In this document: positions 25,920 through 39,800 of the stretch, in pieces
How positions within the stretch are numbered: the first letter of the stretch is position 1
Layout of the letters: each line of letters begins with the position of its first letter
From: Linepithema humile
Lineage: Eukaryota > Arthropoda > Insecta > Hymenoptera > Formicidae
Assembly (NCBI RefSeq): GCF_040581485.1
Contig: NC_090134.1
Coordinates: 4,464,001-4,528,000, forward strand
Length of the DNA: 64,000 nt
Direction: 5' to 3'
Program-made: the position numbers and the translations under genes
The notes under the pieces: generated by a model
What the model was told of the DNA's origin: nothing
Seen by the model: the letters and a program-made list of their open reading frames with translations, nothing else
Database searches by the model: none

Positions 25920-28900
25920 CAGGTATCTCTTAAATAATGGATTAATAATTAATTCAAATTAATAGTCAATATAAATATTATAATATCATAGTTCCGCCAT
26001 GTGACAAAAAATTGAGATAATTCTATAACTTAGCTTTTATGATTTTATTCGTAGCATGTGAAAAGATTTCTTTAAACACAAGATATAATTTTTTTATTGG
26101 TTTTTAAGGCATATTGCATTTTATTTGAAAAAAAATTATTTATAATCTTTTTACGTTGTATTTTCTACATGTTTGCATTTACAAATTTTTTAAGTTTTGC
26201 GTATTAAAATCGTCAATGTATAAGTTTCATCAAAAAGTTTGAAATCTTGAACCTGTTCCTTCACTTTTTGGGGGGTTTATTGGCGATGTTTACCGTCACA
26301 CTATACAGCATTGTGCGATGTATTTCGCAGGAATGACCGAGTTTCTGCGACCATGCCGTGATTCCGTTTCCCTTTAAATCCTAATCCGGTAATATCTTTA
26401 GGTCGATATACCGGCATCGGTAATGGAATCGTGCATTCAAATGGACATCGTTTCCCACCGGCGACGGCGGCGGCAGGAGGCAGGTCGCAGCAAGGGACAA
26501 TGCCGGGGGATGATATTGCCAATATTTGGCTTGATTCTGGTGCGAATGTGCTCGGTTGTGTGCCGAGGGGTGCGCCCGTTCTCGCACCCCCTTGAAACAG
26601 AGTTGGGTAGGGCGCGCCGGTGTACGTTAGACGCGCGAGCCGATTACCATTTGAATGTTCCGACCGGCGGTCAGCCTTTGTCAGCCCTCGTGACACTGAC
26701 CGCACCTACCTATCTATCTAAGGGAGAGATCCACCTATCCCCTCTTAACTGCCCCTTTTTGTCGACGACCGTCTGTTTCACGATGATGCTGCGTCGAAGA
26801 AGAAGAGAAATCGTTGAGATCCGTCTACATTTCTACACCTCTTGCTCTCTCTTAATTTTTTTTTCTCGATCATTCCGACATTGGTTGTCAATCGGTGCTT
26901 TTCGTCCGAAAGATCGATCGGTGTCGATTTAGCAGAAAAAAAGACATTCGAATCGATCGAATTGGCACAAATAATTCGCTTTTGGAGTCCACGAGAAGGT
27001 GGACCCTTCTAATCGATTGAGTCTAAGGGGCGTTCCGTCGACCAGCGCGCTTCTCTTTGTTTCCTCGCGATTTGACATATTTGTCGTTTTGCCGGTATTG
27101 TGTCCAAACAGCGACAGATGATGATGACAAAAGCCGGGAAAGGCTAGCGCGGTTTTGTTGGGAAACATCCGGACTGATCCGGGCGAACGACACTCCCATC
27201 GTAAGCGTGGATTCGATATCCTAGGAATGTATTTTCAATGTGCCATCGTCAAGTCGCAAACTGAATTTTACTTTTATGAATGTATCGTTAAATGTGCACA
27301 TTTGAATTTTTCACAACATAAATCACATAATTTTTATCGTTTATTAATATCTTCCCAGCAAGCATTAATGTACATAATTATGGATATTTAAATATATTAA
27401 TTCTGAAAGAGCGTTCTTCATGTAATCTTAAACATATACATTTTGACAATGTTTATTATTCTTAGCTGATATATATATATATATATTTTTTTTTTTATTA
27501 AAAATCAAGGCGCGTTAATACACGTTGTAGAAGGAAATTATTTAGATTTGACGCGGGAAAAGTAGAATTTCTGTTTGCAATTTTCGCAGATAAGTCAACA
27601 TTAGTTTCCACGGTGCACAGTTCACGACCCTCAATGTAGAATAATGTCTTACACCCTGCGTGACCGATGCGATGAAACGAATAGGGCGGACGAAGCGGCG
27701 GTGCGACAGGTGGCCCGTGAAATCAGTGCACGAGCGCGCCGTTTTCCACAACCCTCATTCGATGCGCTTCATTAGGAAATTAAGTGCATAATAATTAGAG
27801 TCGGGGTGCCGATAGATGACGTTAAACGCTCTGTCTCTTTTCCTTGTGTTGTCCCGAACGATCTAATGCATCGTATAACCAATTTATCTTCACAATGCGC
27901 GATTTAAAATGGTCGTAAAATGAAATACTGCATCTGTTTAACGTTAATTTTAAAAAAATGGAAATATGATTGTTATCATTGCAATCATAGCAACTTACTT
28001 TCGAAAACGTATCTGTAGCAATATATTAATAACTAATATAAAAAGATATATCTTTTTAATATAAATAATGAATGTAAAATGTCATCATGACAGATTCTTA
28101 CTCGCAAAAGAAATAATCTTGCTCATATAAAGCTAAAATTAGTTAAGCAGTGTTATCGTTAAGAAAAAAATTACATTCAACAATACATATCGAAGAATCC
28201 GTGCGTGAAATATTTTTCGATAAGTGTAGAAAATTCTGTATACAATACTCGTGCACAATTTGCATACCGATGATCAAGGGGGGTGCTTGCGCGGTTTCGT
28301 GTGTCGCGCGGGCGGTGTATTTTAGCATTTCACGTTTGTTTCCATTTAAATGGTAATCGAGTTCATAATGTAATTGTATTCGCCGCGTAAGCCCGGGCTC
28401 ACCGCAGCGCTACGTCCCGACCATTGTTTGCATTGTTCTCTTCGCGGCGCGAACAATCCGCGCGCGGCGCAGCCTTTCAGCCTCGCGTTTTGGCGAAATC
28501 TAAACCCCCGGCCCTTCCTCTCCGCCGCCACCGGCGCCCGATATTTCGTCCCAATGCGAAAACAACGCGTATCTCGCCGACGAATGTCCACCGAATGCTT
28601 ATTTGATCGAAAATATCCACATCGGCGTAGAGGATTTTTAATCCGTTGCTCCACACGCATGGCATAAAACACGATACTAATTTTCAATTGTAACAATTAC
28701 GATTTTAACGTAACAATTATGATACATTCTACTTAACGTATTTACATAATGTATTCGAGATTTCTTCTAATTATTTCCAGTTATTTGACTTTTTTAACAA
28801 TTGTCGTAAAAAATATATTCTTTTGCAGCAAATAATAATTACAAAATGTATATTAATGTAAAAAGATATCTATAATTATAATTTCTAGATTAAAATTACG

Positions 28901-30116
28901 GAGTTTTTCGCTATGATTATTATTTAAACAATGCAAAATAATAACCGTCATGTTTTTTTTCGCGCAATGCTATTAATGATGATATACGACATTATTTTCG
29001 GACGCTGCTTTTTTTCGTCGCTCGGTGACGTGATTTTTTTCACGCAAATTTATAGAGACGGCACAGATCATCGTGTAACGTTAAGCGGCGTTACCTCGCA
29101 TGGGGAACGAATCGTTAAACAGCTCACGGAGGACTCGCAGAATCCGTCGAGGTGAAACGCGGAGCGACGTCGGTCGGGGGTTGAAACGAGGTATGCAAAG
29201 GGGGTTGAGCGTTATTGTAACGCGAGGGATATGCCCGACAACGTAGCGTATACGCATATGTGTGTGCGTGCTCGCGCGCGAATATACGTGTACGTCAGAG
29301 TCGTGGTCGCCTTTCTCTCATACATATTCATCAAACGCTAATTAATCATCGCCTGGCACACCCACGGCGAGCCACCCCCTTGGCAGCCCACGAAGCTGGG
29401 AAAAAAAATACGAGCGCGGTTACGCAGACACCTCCATATATTACGCGCTACATCCAGATGTCGAAGTGGTCGCTGTGTAGCGAGATTTTTGCGCGGATAC
29501 GCGGAAAAATCGATAGCAAAAAGATATTTACACTTATTTTTGAAATGTATCAAATGTACTTGCGGGACAAAAACTATTAATGAGCATTGCTTCGTAATTA
29601 TCAAGCTAAAATATCAATGCCAGCTACAAATTTCCGTCATCAATCCGCAAATTTTAGTAAATAATTTTAGTGAAATATAAATATGCTCTCCGTCACTCCG
29701 AATTGATATTTGATTCTTTGACAATTGATTCTTAAAACAGAAATAATTTAAAACGAATCGCCATTGTTAGTAAAACAAAAGAAATTAAATTTAAAGACCT
29801 GTCATAAATTTAGCCGACGTTATCTGACGCGAGGAAAGTTAAAATTCAGCGGCGTGGGTAGCAAGATATTGATACCTCGGCATCGAAATGTCACGATCAT
29901 CCCCACTCGCTCATAAACTCATAAATATCCTCGTGCTGGACGATCAATCTAAATTGTAATTTCGTAATCCCATTAAGCAGACGGCCACCTTCGCACGCAC
30001 TTGCGGGGTTCTTGCGTCGACCGGCCCTTTTCACGCAGACGGGCCGCGTATAATTAGGTGTCGTTTATTTTACATCTGAAGGCACCGCGCGGTTGGGGTG
30101 ACGCCGTCACCGCGAG

Positions 30117-30168
30117 AATATATATATATATGTATATGTATATATTTTGTATATACGTATATGTATAC
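30117..30168. repeat. AT/GTAT microsatellite
   Basis: Alternating TA and TGTATA units extend over about 50 bp inside an otherwise GC-rich block. Confidence 0.85.
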
Positions 30169-33100
30169 GCCACGGATCTCTGCGCACATATACGTTCAGC
30201 CGCGCGGCATGGCAGTGGCTCATAGAACGCTTGACTGCTAATGTGACGCGATCATCGCCACCCAGCCGTCGTCCATTGATATTATACGCGCTGTGGGGAT
30301 GCCAACACCCTTCTTGTCCTTTTGGTATTTCCTGCCGACCCTGCCTCCGCTCTCCGTAGCACCCTTCCTCGGCCCTCCTCCTCATAGCGGTAGAATAACG
30401 CCGCAATTTTCTACGTCACTGTCCGTACATTACGCGATCTCTCGTCCGCGAGATGACGATACGGTCTGATGGTTCATTGACTTATTGATATTGAAGGAAC
30501 ATGTCGTTTTATTCTGATTATTGACGAATAAGATTTTTGACGAAAATTTATTATTAGCTCTTGCGTAAGATATACAGCTAGAACGGCGACAATCAACTTT
30601 GGCTTTAATAATCAATTACTGTCATTGGATTGATACTTTTTTGTATACAACTCTTTTTTTATCATTAAATAAATCAATAGTCTCTAAGAGTTTTAATATT
30701 CTGCGTCTCAGTAATATTTGACATAAACATTTGATTTCATAAGACACGGCTTTATCTTTATGCGGTTATATCTTAACAAATATTTAATGTCTAGAAATAC
30801 AAATGTTTATATAGAATGTGAAAGAAATTCACGAACGTAATATAAAAGAAGACAAATGCAATACGACGTGCTCTCAGAATTCCGCGTAATAAAAAGCTTT
30901 TCATTTTTTTCCGTTGACACTTGAAATTTCAAGATCCGGGCATGCGAATGCGGCGGGTTCGCAGTTTGCCGAAAAACGGTCCATGTGTTTTGACTGCCGC
31001 CATCAAATCGCAACGCGGAGCGGCAGATTGCGAACTGACAAATGAGCGCTGGGACGCGACGCACGGTAGACATATGGCTCTATAAAAAAAGAGAGATATA
31101 CAAGAGATGGCCTGCAGTAACCATCCAGTCGATCCGAAATTAATGGAGACCAAACACCGCACATTCTGTGTCGCCGCTGTCCCCGCTGTGTGTACACATT
31201 GGCGTTTGTCATTATGCTCCTGTTATAATGTGTGTACACACCCCCTTTAGCACAATGGAATGATCTATGGTCGCTCGCGCACTCCTGCGATTCTTTCCGT
31301 TTTTGCCCCACCATCGTTATTCAGATCCTTGACACAGCACGTTTTCAAATTTTAGTTAAGAGACTCCGCCCGGATCAAACTTGTATCAATTTGTGTTTGT
31401 GAGGGGAAATACACAATTTCAATACACAATCGAAATTCTGTCATTTTTTCGCAGAGAGAAAAAAAGACTTTGTTATATAATTTTTGTTAAGAACGTATGT
31501 TCTCCTTTTTTTTCATATCAAGTATGGTGCGCGTATTTAGACATATAATTCGAAGATCTTTCGCAGAAAGAGAGAAAGTTCAGCACCTTACTTGCAGGAC
31601 GCGCCGGGAAGGGTGAATTTCCGTGTTACGCTTACAATCGTGTAATTCGGCTGCGCCTAAGCGTGCAAACAATAAAATTGGATTTGGCCACCCTTGCCGC
31701 GGCGCATACGTAGCGCGTGACTCGGAGGGTGGGTTTTCGGAAGGTGGACAGGCGCACGGCAGGGCCCCGAAGGGAGCCGGGCGGGCTGCAAAGATCAAAG
31801 ACGCCCCGCAGCAATTCCGCACCTTCTACGTGACATATTACGTGGAAATTGACGTGGACAGGCACGAGTGGCGCGATGTAGTAGCAAACTTTGATCATTT
31901 TACCTGTGGGACTTGCTCGCCCGCGGCAGTCGCAATAAGAAATACGATTGTTGCCGATAAATTTGCTCTGCCATTATAATGATGCTATTCGACGACGCGC
32001 GCCAATCAATCTCTTTTTGCGACAGCGTACGAAACATTTAAATGTTCTTCGCTTTTCACAAAATACTCATTCAGTCGTGTGCCGATAGATGTAACTTTTG
32101 AACGAATTTGTGAAACATTTTTATTTTGCAAAAACTATGTTGAAGATAGAAACATTATATTATTGTTAGTGCTATCGAGGTGCTATATAAGCTAGGTCTA
32201 ACTTATTTATTGTGAATTTCTTTGCCAAGCTTTGCACAAAATAAGATATTCTATTGTAAAGATAATCTTGTAACAATAGTTGAGAATATCTTTATAATAG
32301 GAAGAATGCAGAATTTTTATTTATTGTGTGTAAAAATTGTTTACAGATTACACACAATTTTATTAAATTATCATATTCAATAATGTAATTTTTTAAATTT
32401 TATAATTTACACACGTGTTAGAAATTTAGGGATAGCGTTTAAAAAATTCCGATAATAAGTGTGCTTTGATTTTGTTGCTTCATAATAATAATCTCAGCAT
32501 AAATATCGACAAATACTAATTATTTGTTTGGCGAATAAACAGTAAAAGAATATCACGCGTGTGAATAGGAAATCAAATAAAAGTTTTACCTTGCGAATGA
32601 CAAGAGATGATTTTTCACGTTCGTTTGCCACGACTTACTTTACACAAACAACTCTAGAAAATACGCGAAGGAATAGTTTCCCTGGTAACGAATAGAAACA
32701 TTTACGCTGTCTCGCCAAACGCAGAATTATATCGATATTACTTTGACAGAGCTAATTGGTGGAGTGCATTCCATGCTCCATCTTTCAGATATTTTCACGA
32801 CTTGCGTATCTTTCTACAGTAGATAAAGTTTAAATCTGCTGCGCGAATACATTAAACATATGTAAAGTCTATTTATAGATAATCTATAATTTACGTCAAA
32901 ATTTAAGATAGAAATCTAAGGACTATTTGACGTAATGGCAAACGTATAAAAAATCTAAATTACAGATACAAAATGTATGAATATATTAATCTGATTTTCC
33001 TATGTTGCATAAAATTGTAAATAGAATTCTATTTAATTTTGTGTCAAATTATGAATTATTTAAAATAGATTTAAAAATATTTAAAGTACCGTTACTCGAT

Positions 33101-33562
33101 ACTTGTGATCAATTGGTAACAAGCAGAGAGAAAGAGAGAGAAACGCTTATCGATTCTGTTCAGTACCGCTACCTACGTACATTTTAGCTGAAACTACATA
33201 GCCTTCCATCCATTTTTCGACACTGCCGGCAAACGATATTGTCGTTTAATCAGATTCGTGTATTACGGAAATACTTATATTGATATAATTTAATACAATT
33301 TAATATAAAACATATGCTTTAACGAATTATCTATTCATAAATCTATGCTAATTTAGTTTGCGCGCAATTTCAACTTTATCGACTTTGCCTTCTTATCGAT
33401 ACGAGAAATCTGTTTAAAATCATCTTGCATGATAGCGGCATCTGTACAGACATTTTCACTATAATTTTAAATTGTTTTTAAGATGTAAAGTGTTAATTAA
33501 ATTTTATAATAAAATAAAAAGTCATATTATGCCAAAAAAAAAAAAAAAAATTAGAAGAACAC

Positions 33563-33694
33563 TTAATCTGTTAATTGAGAAAAATAAGTTAACTCGTCTA
33601 ACTATGCAAATATTTTTATAATGGATCTTTGGTCACTTTTTTAATTACATGTATAGTCGTTTTTGATCGAGAAATTATTCAATTAACAGATTAA
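33563..33694. repeat. Small inverted-repeat element, possible MITE
   Basis: Perfect 16-bp inverted repeats (TTAATCTGTTAATTGA) at 33563..33578 and 33679..33694 bound a 132-bp segment without coding capacity. A 17-A run ends 12 bp to the left. The motif TTAATTACATGTA occurs near 33641 and again near 33691. No clear target duplication is visible, so miniature transposon identity is inference. Confidence 0.5.
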
Positions 33695-33900
33695 TTACAT
33701 GTAATCACATAAAATTTTGCTTTTTTTAATAAATGAAAGAATTTTACATTAGTTGTGTTATTTATATTATTAATTAATTATAATTATTATTATTTGTAAT
33801 TTATATTTATAATTATTTTGAGAAAGTGCATTTTATTATAAAATATGTTAAATATTTGATGAGCCTTGTAATTGATTTCTGTCTCTTATTTACGTTTTAG

Positions 33901-33970
33901 GCTCTCAGATGACTCCGTGACTTGGATTGCTTGGAGATATTTTTTTATCAAAGATACGATTTATCAGATG
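33901..33970 (+). other. Candidate 70-nt internal exon
   Basis: A long pyrimidine-rich acceptor (a TTTCTGTCTC stretch through TACGTTTTAG) ends at 33900, and a consensus donor GTGAGT starts at 33971 after CAGATG. One frame is fully open: one base, then 23 codons reading LSDDSVTWIAWRYFFIKDTI..., leaving in phase 0. The other two frames close. Unlike most open frames here, it lies in AT-rich DNA rather than a CpG-rich block. No exon that matches its phase was found nearby. It may be a coding exon of a long-intron gene, a non-coding exon, or chance. Confidence 0.3.
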
Positions 33971-36787
33971 GTGAGTTTTTCTTTGTGACTAAGATATTAT
34001 TAGATATAAGATTAGAAATATATGTATATAAAGTGATATAAAGATACATCATAGAAATCATAAATCGTTTATAAAAATTGTATTTATGATACTATTGTAT
34101 ACAATGTGTACATGTATATTGCATACTTTCGATTCTCACAATTTTTTACTGAACCTGCTTACAAGTGAATTGATATTTCGTATTAAAACCGAAAAGAGTT
34201 AAAAATTGATAGCAATGAATCTTTTCATTGTACACGTATGTACAACATTGTACATGAAGTATATATCTAGTTGCACGTATTATACAACTAATTAATATTG
34301 TTGTTTAATTATGTTTGGCTTGATATGAATCTTTACGTCGCTACACCACGTGTAGGCAAAGCAAGCGGTCTACGTATGAGATGATTTACGGCATGTCGAG
34401 ATAATCGGCCCGCGAGGCACGTCACATTTCGATAGCGCTTGCGCAAAAAAATATGTTGGCGTGTTTCGGCCAGTCAACGTATTATTAAATATCACGTATT
34501 ATTTTGCCCTCACGGGGTCAACCGTGATAATGACGTAGTAACTGCTCGTGGGGTCACGTGCACAGGGGTAAGGCATCGCGACGACGAATTTCATTGGTCG
34601 ACGCCGCCATCGTACCACCCATAAATTTGTGTCGTTATTCTTGTACATTACGATAACAATTGTGTATTTTCACGCCAAGCGATGTTTGCCAGCGGCAACG
34701 CGGTGATAACAAACGATAACGGACGCGCCCCATCACTTTCGTCCTCTTTCCTTGTCATCGTCATCGTTGTCGATTGGTAGGGCGCCTCAATAATTGTTCT
34801 TAGAACGTCTTTCAGAAACGACAAGGGAGGTTCAACTCAAATCAGAATTTTATAAGAAGTTGAGAAATTAATCTAAATTTAGTTTGCTTAATTAAAATTT
34901 TTTTTCCTTAATATTTGATAAATAATACTGTTCATGTCATTTTTAATTATAATTAATATTTATAATCATTTTAAGAATATAGTGGAATGTGTAAAGTATT
35001 AAACGCTTTATATAAGTGTACATAAATAAGAAATATAAATTTCCTCATTATTAATTAAATATCAGCGTGACACATAATGCTATTTACTTGATAGAAAAAT
35101 TATGAATTTAATTACAATAAATAAAATTCAAATATTGAAGCGAATAGAGAGATAACAAAGATGAAGCATATATTTTGAGCATATGTTATTTAAGGGAGAT
35201 CATGACCTCTCGAAGAAAGACATAATACTTGCTCTGCATCACGCGGAATAATCGAGAAAGCGTTTGATGATATTGACGGTGCCATATTGCGATGGTCCAC
35301 GTTCCATCAAAACATGTTTTCGTGTTTTTCCATACTTTTATTGAGATCCGACCCACTCCTCTCTCCCCTGCTTTTTGTCTAATAGGAAATCAACACCTCT
35401 TTTACGTGGATTTTTGTCTCGATTGAAAGTTACGATGATAGGCTTAGAGACGCTTTTTATAGACAAGATGGTGCGGGATATCATAGCGCGATGATATCCG
35501 GGATCAAACGTGAGATAAAATATTTATCTCGTGTTAAAACTTATATCATTGCCCGTTTATATCTGCAGCAAGACGCAAGATAGATTAATAAAATAACTTG
35601 CGCCGTTAATTCCAATATATCAGACGATTGTTTTCAAAATTCTATTTAATTATATACTTGGCCAAAATCATAAATTTAAAAGTAGACTCAAAGTTAAAAA
35701 ATTCTTTCAAAATCGCAATGAAAAATTGCAACGGACGTTTGTATCGTTACTTGAGCACATTTATGCTTTACCATTGCTGTATTATATTTATATCAAGACT
35801 CAAAACGATCAAACAGCAATTAGTTTTAGATATCAACTACGTATACGAGTAACGGATGATTCACGAGAGGCGCGAGATGTCGAGAGACTATACTGTTCAT
35901 TTCTCCCGCCGACGGGGTTCAATGTTCAACTCCGCGCAAGGACGCGGCTGCTGTCGTTGACGGCGACGTCGGCGGCGGCGGAGATACGCGAAAAAATCGA
36001 CGTGAAAACATTGGCATTTTTGAGTCGGCTTAATGAGTCGTTCAATATGCGGAAAAATGATAAGGCCGAGTCCTTGACAGTTGGCACCTAAGCGAGTCCT
36101 GATAAGCGCACGACGCCGACACTACTTTCTCGTATCAATGTGCGATCTTAACCCTGAGAAGTATAAGTGAGCAAATACGCCATTTGCAAAAATTATGTGA
36201 AACAGGAAGAGCTGCTTTTTTAAAATGATAATTAAAGTTTGCCGTCAGTATTTGTCGTCATTTGTAATATCAAAAACAGTCTCGTTTCGCGATAATACAT
36301 CACGCGATTTAAAAGCGTATTAGTTTGACGCTAAAATTTATGATCATAATTTTACGATATTAATTAATGTATTTCATTAAATTTTTTTTTCAAGTATAGC
36401 ATATGAATTTTCCGAAAGAAAACATCTTTTTTCGTTCGAAATGTAGGCTTTTAAAGCAAAATAATTTTTAAACGTAAAAAAATGATTTCCGACATTTAAC
36501 GCGTAAAACACTTGAATTCTTTTTTACATAATACCGGAAAATTGAATAATCGAAATGAATTAATTCGATGTCTCCAAATCGCGAATTGACTTTAGTCATC
36601 GTGAACTTCGCACCCAACGGAGCGCGCTCGTAATGTACCAGCTTCGTGCACATTTATTCCGCTCGAGTGACGATTCGACTCGGTAATGATTGTGCGCGGC
36701 GATTACGCAACGGGGGTAGAAAGACTCGGGAGCTCGCGCACGATAGTTGAGTAAGAGACGAGGTGAAGGTGAGCGGTGAAGCCCGAG

Positions 36788-36810
36788 AGTAGTAGTAGTA
36801 GTAGTAGTAG
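36788..36810. repeat. (AGT)n microsatellite
   Basis: Seven AGT units plus AG. On the minus strand it appears as runs of tyrosine or leucine codons in overlapping shadow frames. Confidence 0.92.
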
Positions 36811-39800
36811 CGCGCGGCCGCGCCGCGCCGGCCGGCCGCACACGGGGAGGGTAAACTGCAGCTGATCGCTCGCCTCCACCACGGGAGAATACTTAGGATC
36901 AACGACCGGAACCGCATCGTGATCTCCGTGGATCGCGAAGCGGGGCAGAAGGCAGAATTTCCCTTTCATCGCGAAGCACCCGGCTCTCGTGTGCTCTCGC
37001 TCTCGCGGTTTGTTAGATAACGCGCGCTACTTACAGAGACTAGCGGTTATACATACATTTACGCGCAACGGTGCTGTACTCTACTTTGCGAAAATGAGAA
37101 TCGGACGGTATATCTTTGTCTTAATTAGAATGGTTAAAAATGAGATGAGGGATGCACAATCGATTCCATAATTAACATTAGATTTAACAGTCGTAGATGC
37201 GAGGCAATTAATTAATTACACTGTTATTTTTTATACAAATAAAATTTTATACACACAACAGATTTAAAGTACGAAAGAAATACTAATTGGAACTTTAGTT
37301 TGTTTCGTAAAATGGAAAAATTTTTTAAGAAACTTGTTACGGGACGATTGAAATAATAATGTAGACAAACATATCGGTAGAACTCATATATAATGGGATA
37401 TGTAATTTTTTACATCTCCACCATTGTATTTAAACATCAAGGACAATGGAAGTGGCGATGACGCGAGGTGGCTGAGTTCGATTAGCGGTAGCCACATCAG
37501 GGAATACCTCGGGATTCGTGTCGAAATCCTGATTGGTGCTGACTCGTCACGCCGGACTCGCGCACGAGTGTATGCCTACACTGCACAAGGAATACGTAGG
37601 CACGGAGTGGGCCTCATAAAAGTAGGTGTGCTAACATGCACGTAGGGGGTTTTACGAGGAAACGTCAAGATCCGTAACCCACTTCGATCGCGACGAAGTG
37701 GACGCGTGCAAATGAAGAGAGGGAAAGACTGATCGAGGGGTTCGAGGGGAGGATCAGGTTCTCTGGAATTTGTATGGTCATCGTTTGCGCGGATGAACAT
37801 TCTCGGAATAATTACGTCGGACACATGGGACGGCTAAATTCTGCCAACTTTCCATTTCAGTGCGAAATCAAAGCTTCGCAAGAATTCATTCGACCTACAT
37901 TTGTTTCTGATCGACGCGTATCAATAAGTTTTAAGTTTGCGACAGGATTCGAAGCTATATTCTATAACTTAAAAGTTAAAACAAGAGAAATATTGCAAAT
38001 TAATTACTATAATTAGTGAACGAATTACGCAATTTAAGAAATTGTTTGTTCTAAAATATAGAAATTTCGAATTAAGTCTTTATTTGTGTCAAATAATAGA
38101 ATTGTATTGTATCTTCAAGTTGGAAGATGTTTAATTTTGGTCCACCAATTTGTTTGATAAATTAGTTTTTTTCTAAAAATAAATTTGTCGATTACACTTT
38201 AAGATGTTTTGATGTTATCATGTAAATTGGAAATATCATGGAATATTTGAGGAGATATTTTAGTCACACAAATTAAAGTCAACGAAAAGCTATCTTTAAA
38301 AGGAAATGTGACATTACGGTCACGTAGATAAATGATGTATCATGTGTTTATAATTGCATAAATGCTACCGTTTATTTCTTAAATTCAGCTTTTATCCAAA
38401 AATTTCTGGAAATTATTGGTCGACGGCCGCATATAATCGCGGGCTATAGATATTGATGCTTTGGGTCAAGGCGTGACGCGATACAAATGCAGACATGAAA
38501 AAAACGCGCGATACAAAAGAATAGTGTAGAGTAGACGATTAATCGCATTCAGACTGAGAGTTATCGTGTAACACGGATAAGAGTTATCGGAAGTACGGGA
38601 CTATTTTATTTTTTATCTGCAAATACCATTGTGCATCTTTACATTTTTCCTTATACAAACACTATACGATGTTATCTGCTTCTGGGGCATAATTTAGTTT
38701 GCGATTAATTAGTTACGTTAAAATATCATTATTAACGCAAGATTAATTTATATTATACGCGTATGCAATATACCACAAGATTTTTCATTATTTTATTGCA
38801 TCATTTAACTGCATTTTGAGCACAGGACACGACAGATAAATTGCGCCAAAATAATTTAATATTAATATAAAAAAATCGTTTGTGTTAAGGGACATCGCGA
38901 AGTAAATTAGCAAATCATTTAGCAAATGCATGAATTTATATCTTTATTTTTACATTTTATATTTTTAAAATTTTTATATTCAGTGTTTATGTTGATGAAT
39001 GTTGCGTATGGTGCTTTGTGTCGCAGATAATTCGTGACGCACGTACATTTCTTTAGCGGAAATCTCGTAAACAAAAGTGTTATTGCATTGTTGATTATGA
39101 ACGTTCGGAATATTTTAGATTGATATCACATATTATCGATGTATAGGAAAATATAGTATATTATAGAAGAATAACAGAATCGAACGTTATTATTATCAAT
39201 TATTATTCAGAAGAAATCAGAATAATAAATATGCAGTTGTGTAATGCGACTCTGACACGGATGTGACAGAAATAGCGTTTATCCAACAGGATTTATTAAA
39301 GCTTCTTATCATTCATTTATTTTCCGCATTCTTTGCATATTGAAGATTAGCGGATACTTTAATTCTAGTTCTATTACTTTAAACGATATTATTAATACGC
39401 GGACGTTTCGTCGTATCGATAGCGCCTCGCGAGAGAATCCCGGAGTATGAGATAAGCGCCCCTCTTTCGTTCTCTTATTTTTTTTCTCCGTAAAGCCGCA
39501 TTTTCAAATGCGCTGCGACAATAAATCGACGGTAAGCAATTAGATATTGAGATTTCATCATCGTCAGGAGATCAAGTGTGCCGCGTTTGACGTCGACCCG
39601 CGATAATTCCGCGGCAATTACGCGTGTTGCGCGATTTCATCTGAGGGAAAGAGGGTGCCGAAGTTCAGAGTTGACGCGTGTTTATCGGTCGACAGGGGGT
39701 CTCAGAGTGGCATGCGGGATGGGTGCGGGGAATGGGAGCAACGAGCAATGTGGAAAACAGCAATAACAACGAACCACGCGGACCCCCTGCGACGCCTATC

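Larger units (their letters stand above)
23575..33562. other. Gene-poor region upstream of CFAP276
   Basis: The first few hundred bases should include the minus-strand CFAP276 promoter; I see no clear TATA box. CpG-rich blocks lie near 24100-24400, 24880-25240, 25460-25860, 26330-26780, 26940-27220, 28260-28660, 29080-29500, 29840-30460, 30930-31320 and 31580-32010. Open frames in them (for example 26301..26932, 28346..28696, 31580..31979) are open on several strands with no recognisable domain. A short inverted repeat (TTACGTCAAA with its complement) is at 32891..32935, an 18-bp perfect palindrome at 28040..28057, and a 17-A run at 33534..33550. Confidence 0.55.

Noticed and set aside
26301..26932. 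Overlapping 134-codon minus and 169-codon plus frames
   Set aside because: Open on both strands in a CpG-rich block; the minus frame starts at GTG; no recognisable motif or splice support.
31580..31979. 118-codon plus frame and minus frames, one ending at a CAA|GTAAGG donor
   Set aside because: Composition follows GC content, several frames are open together, and the minus frame lacks an ATG or a good acceptor.
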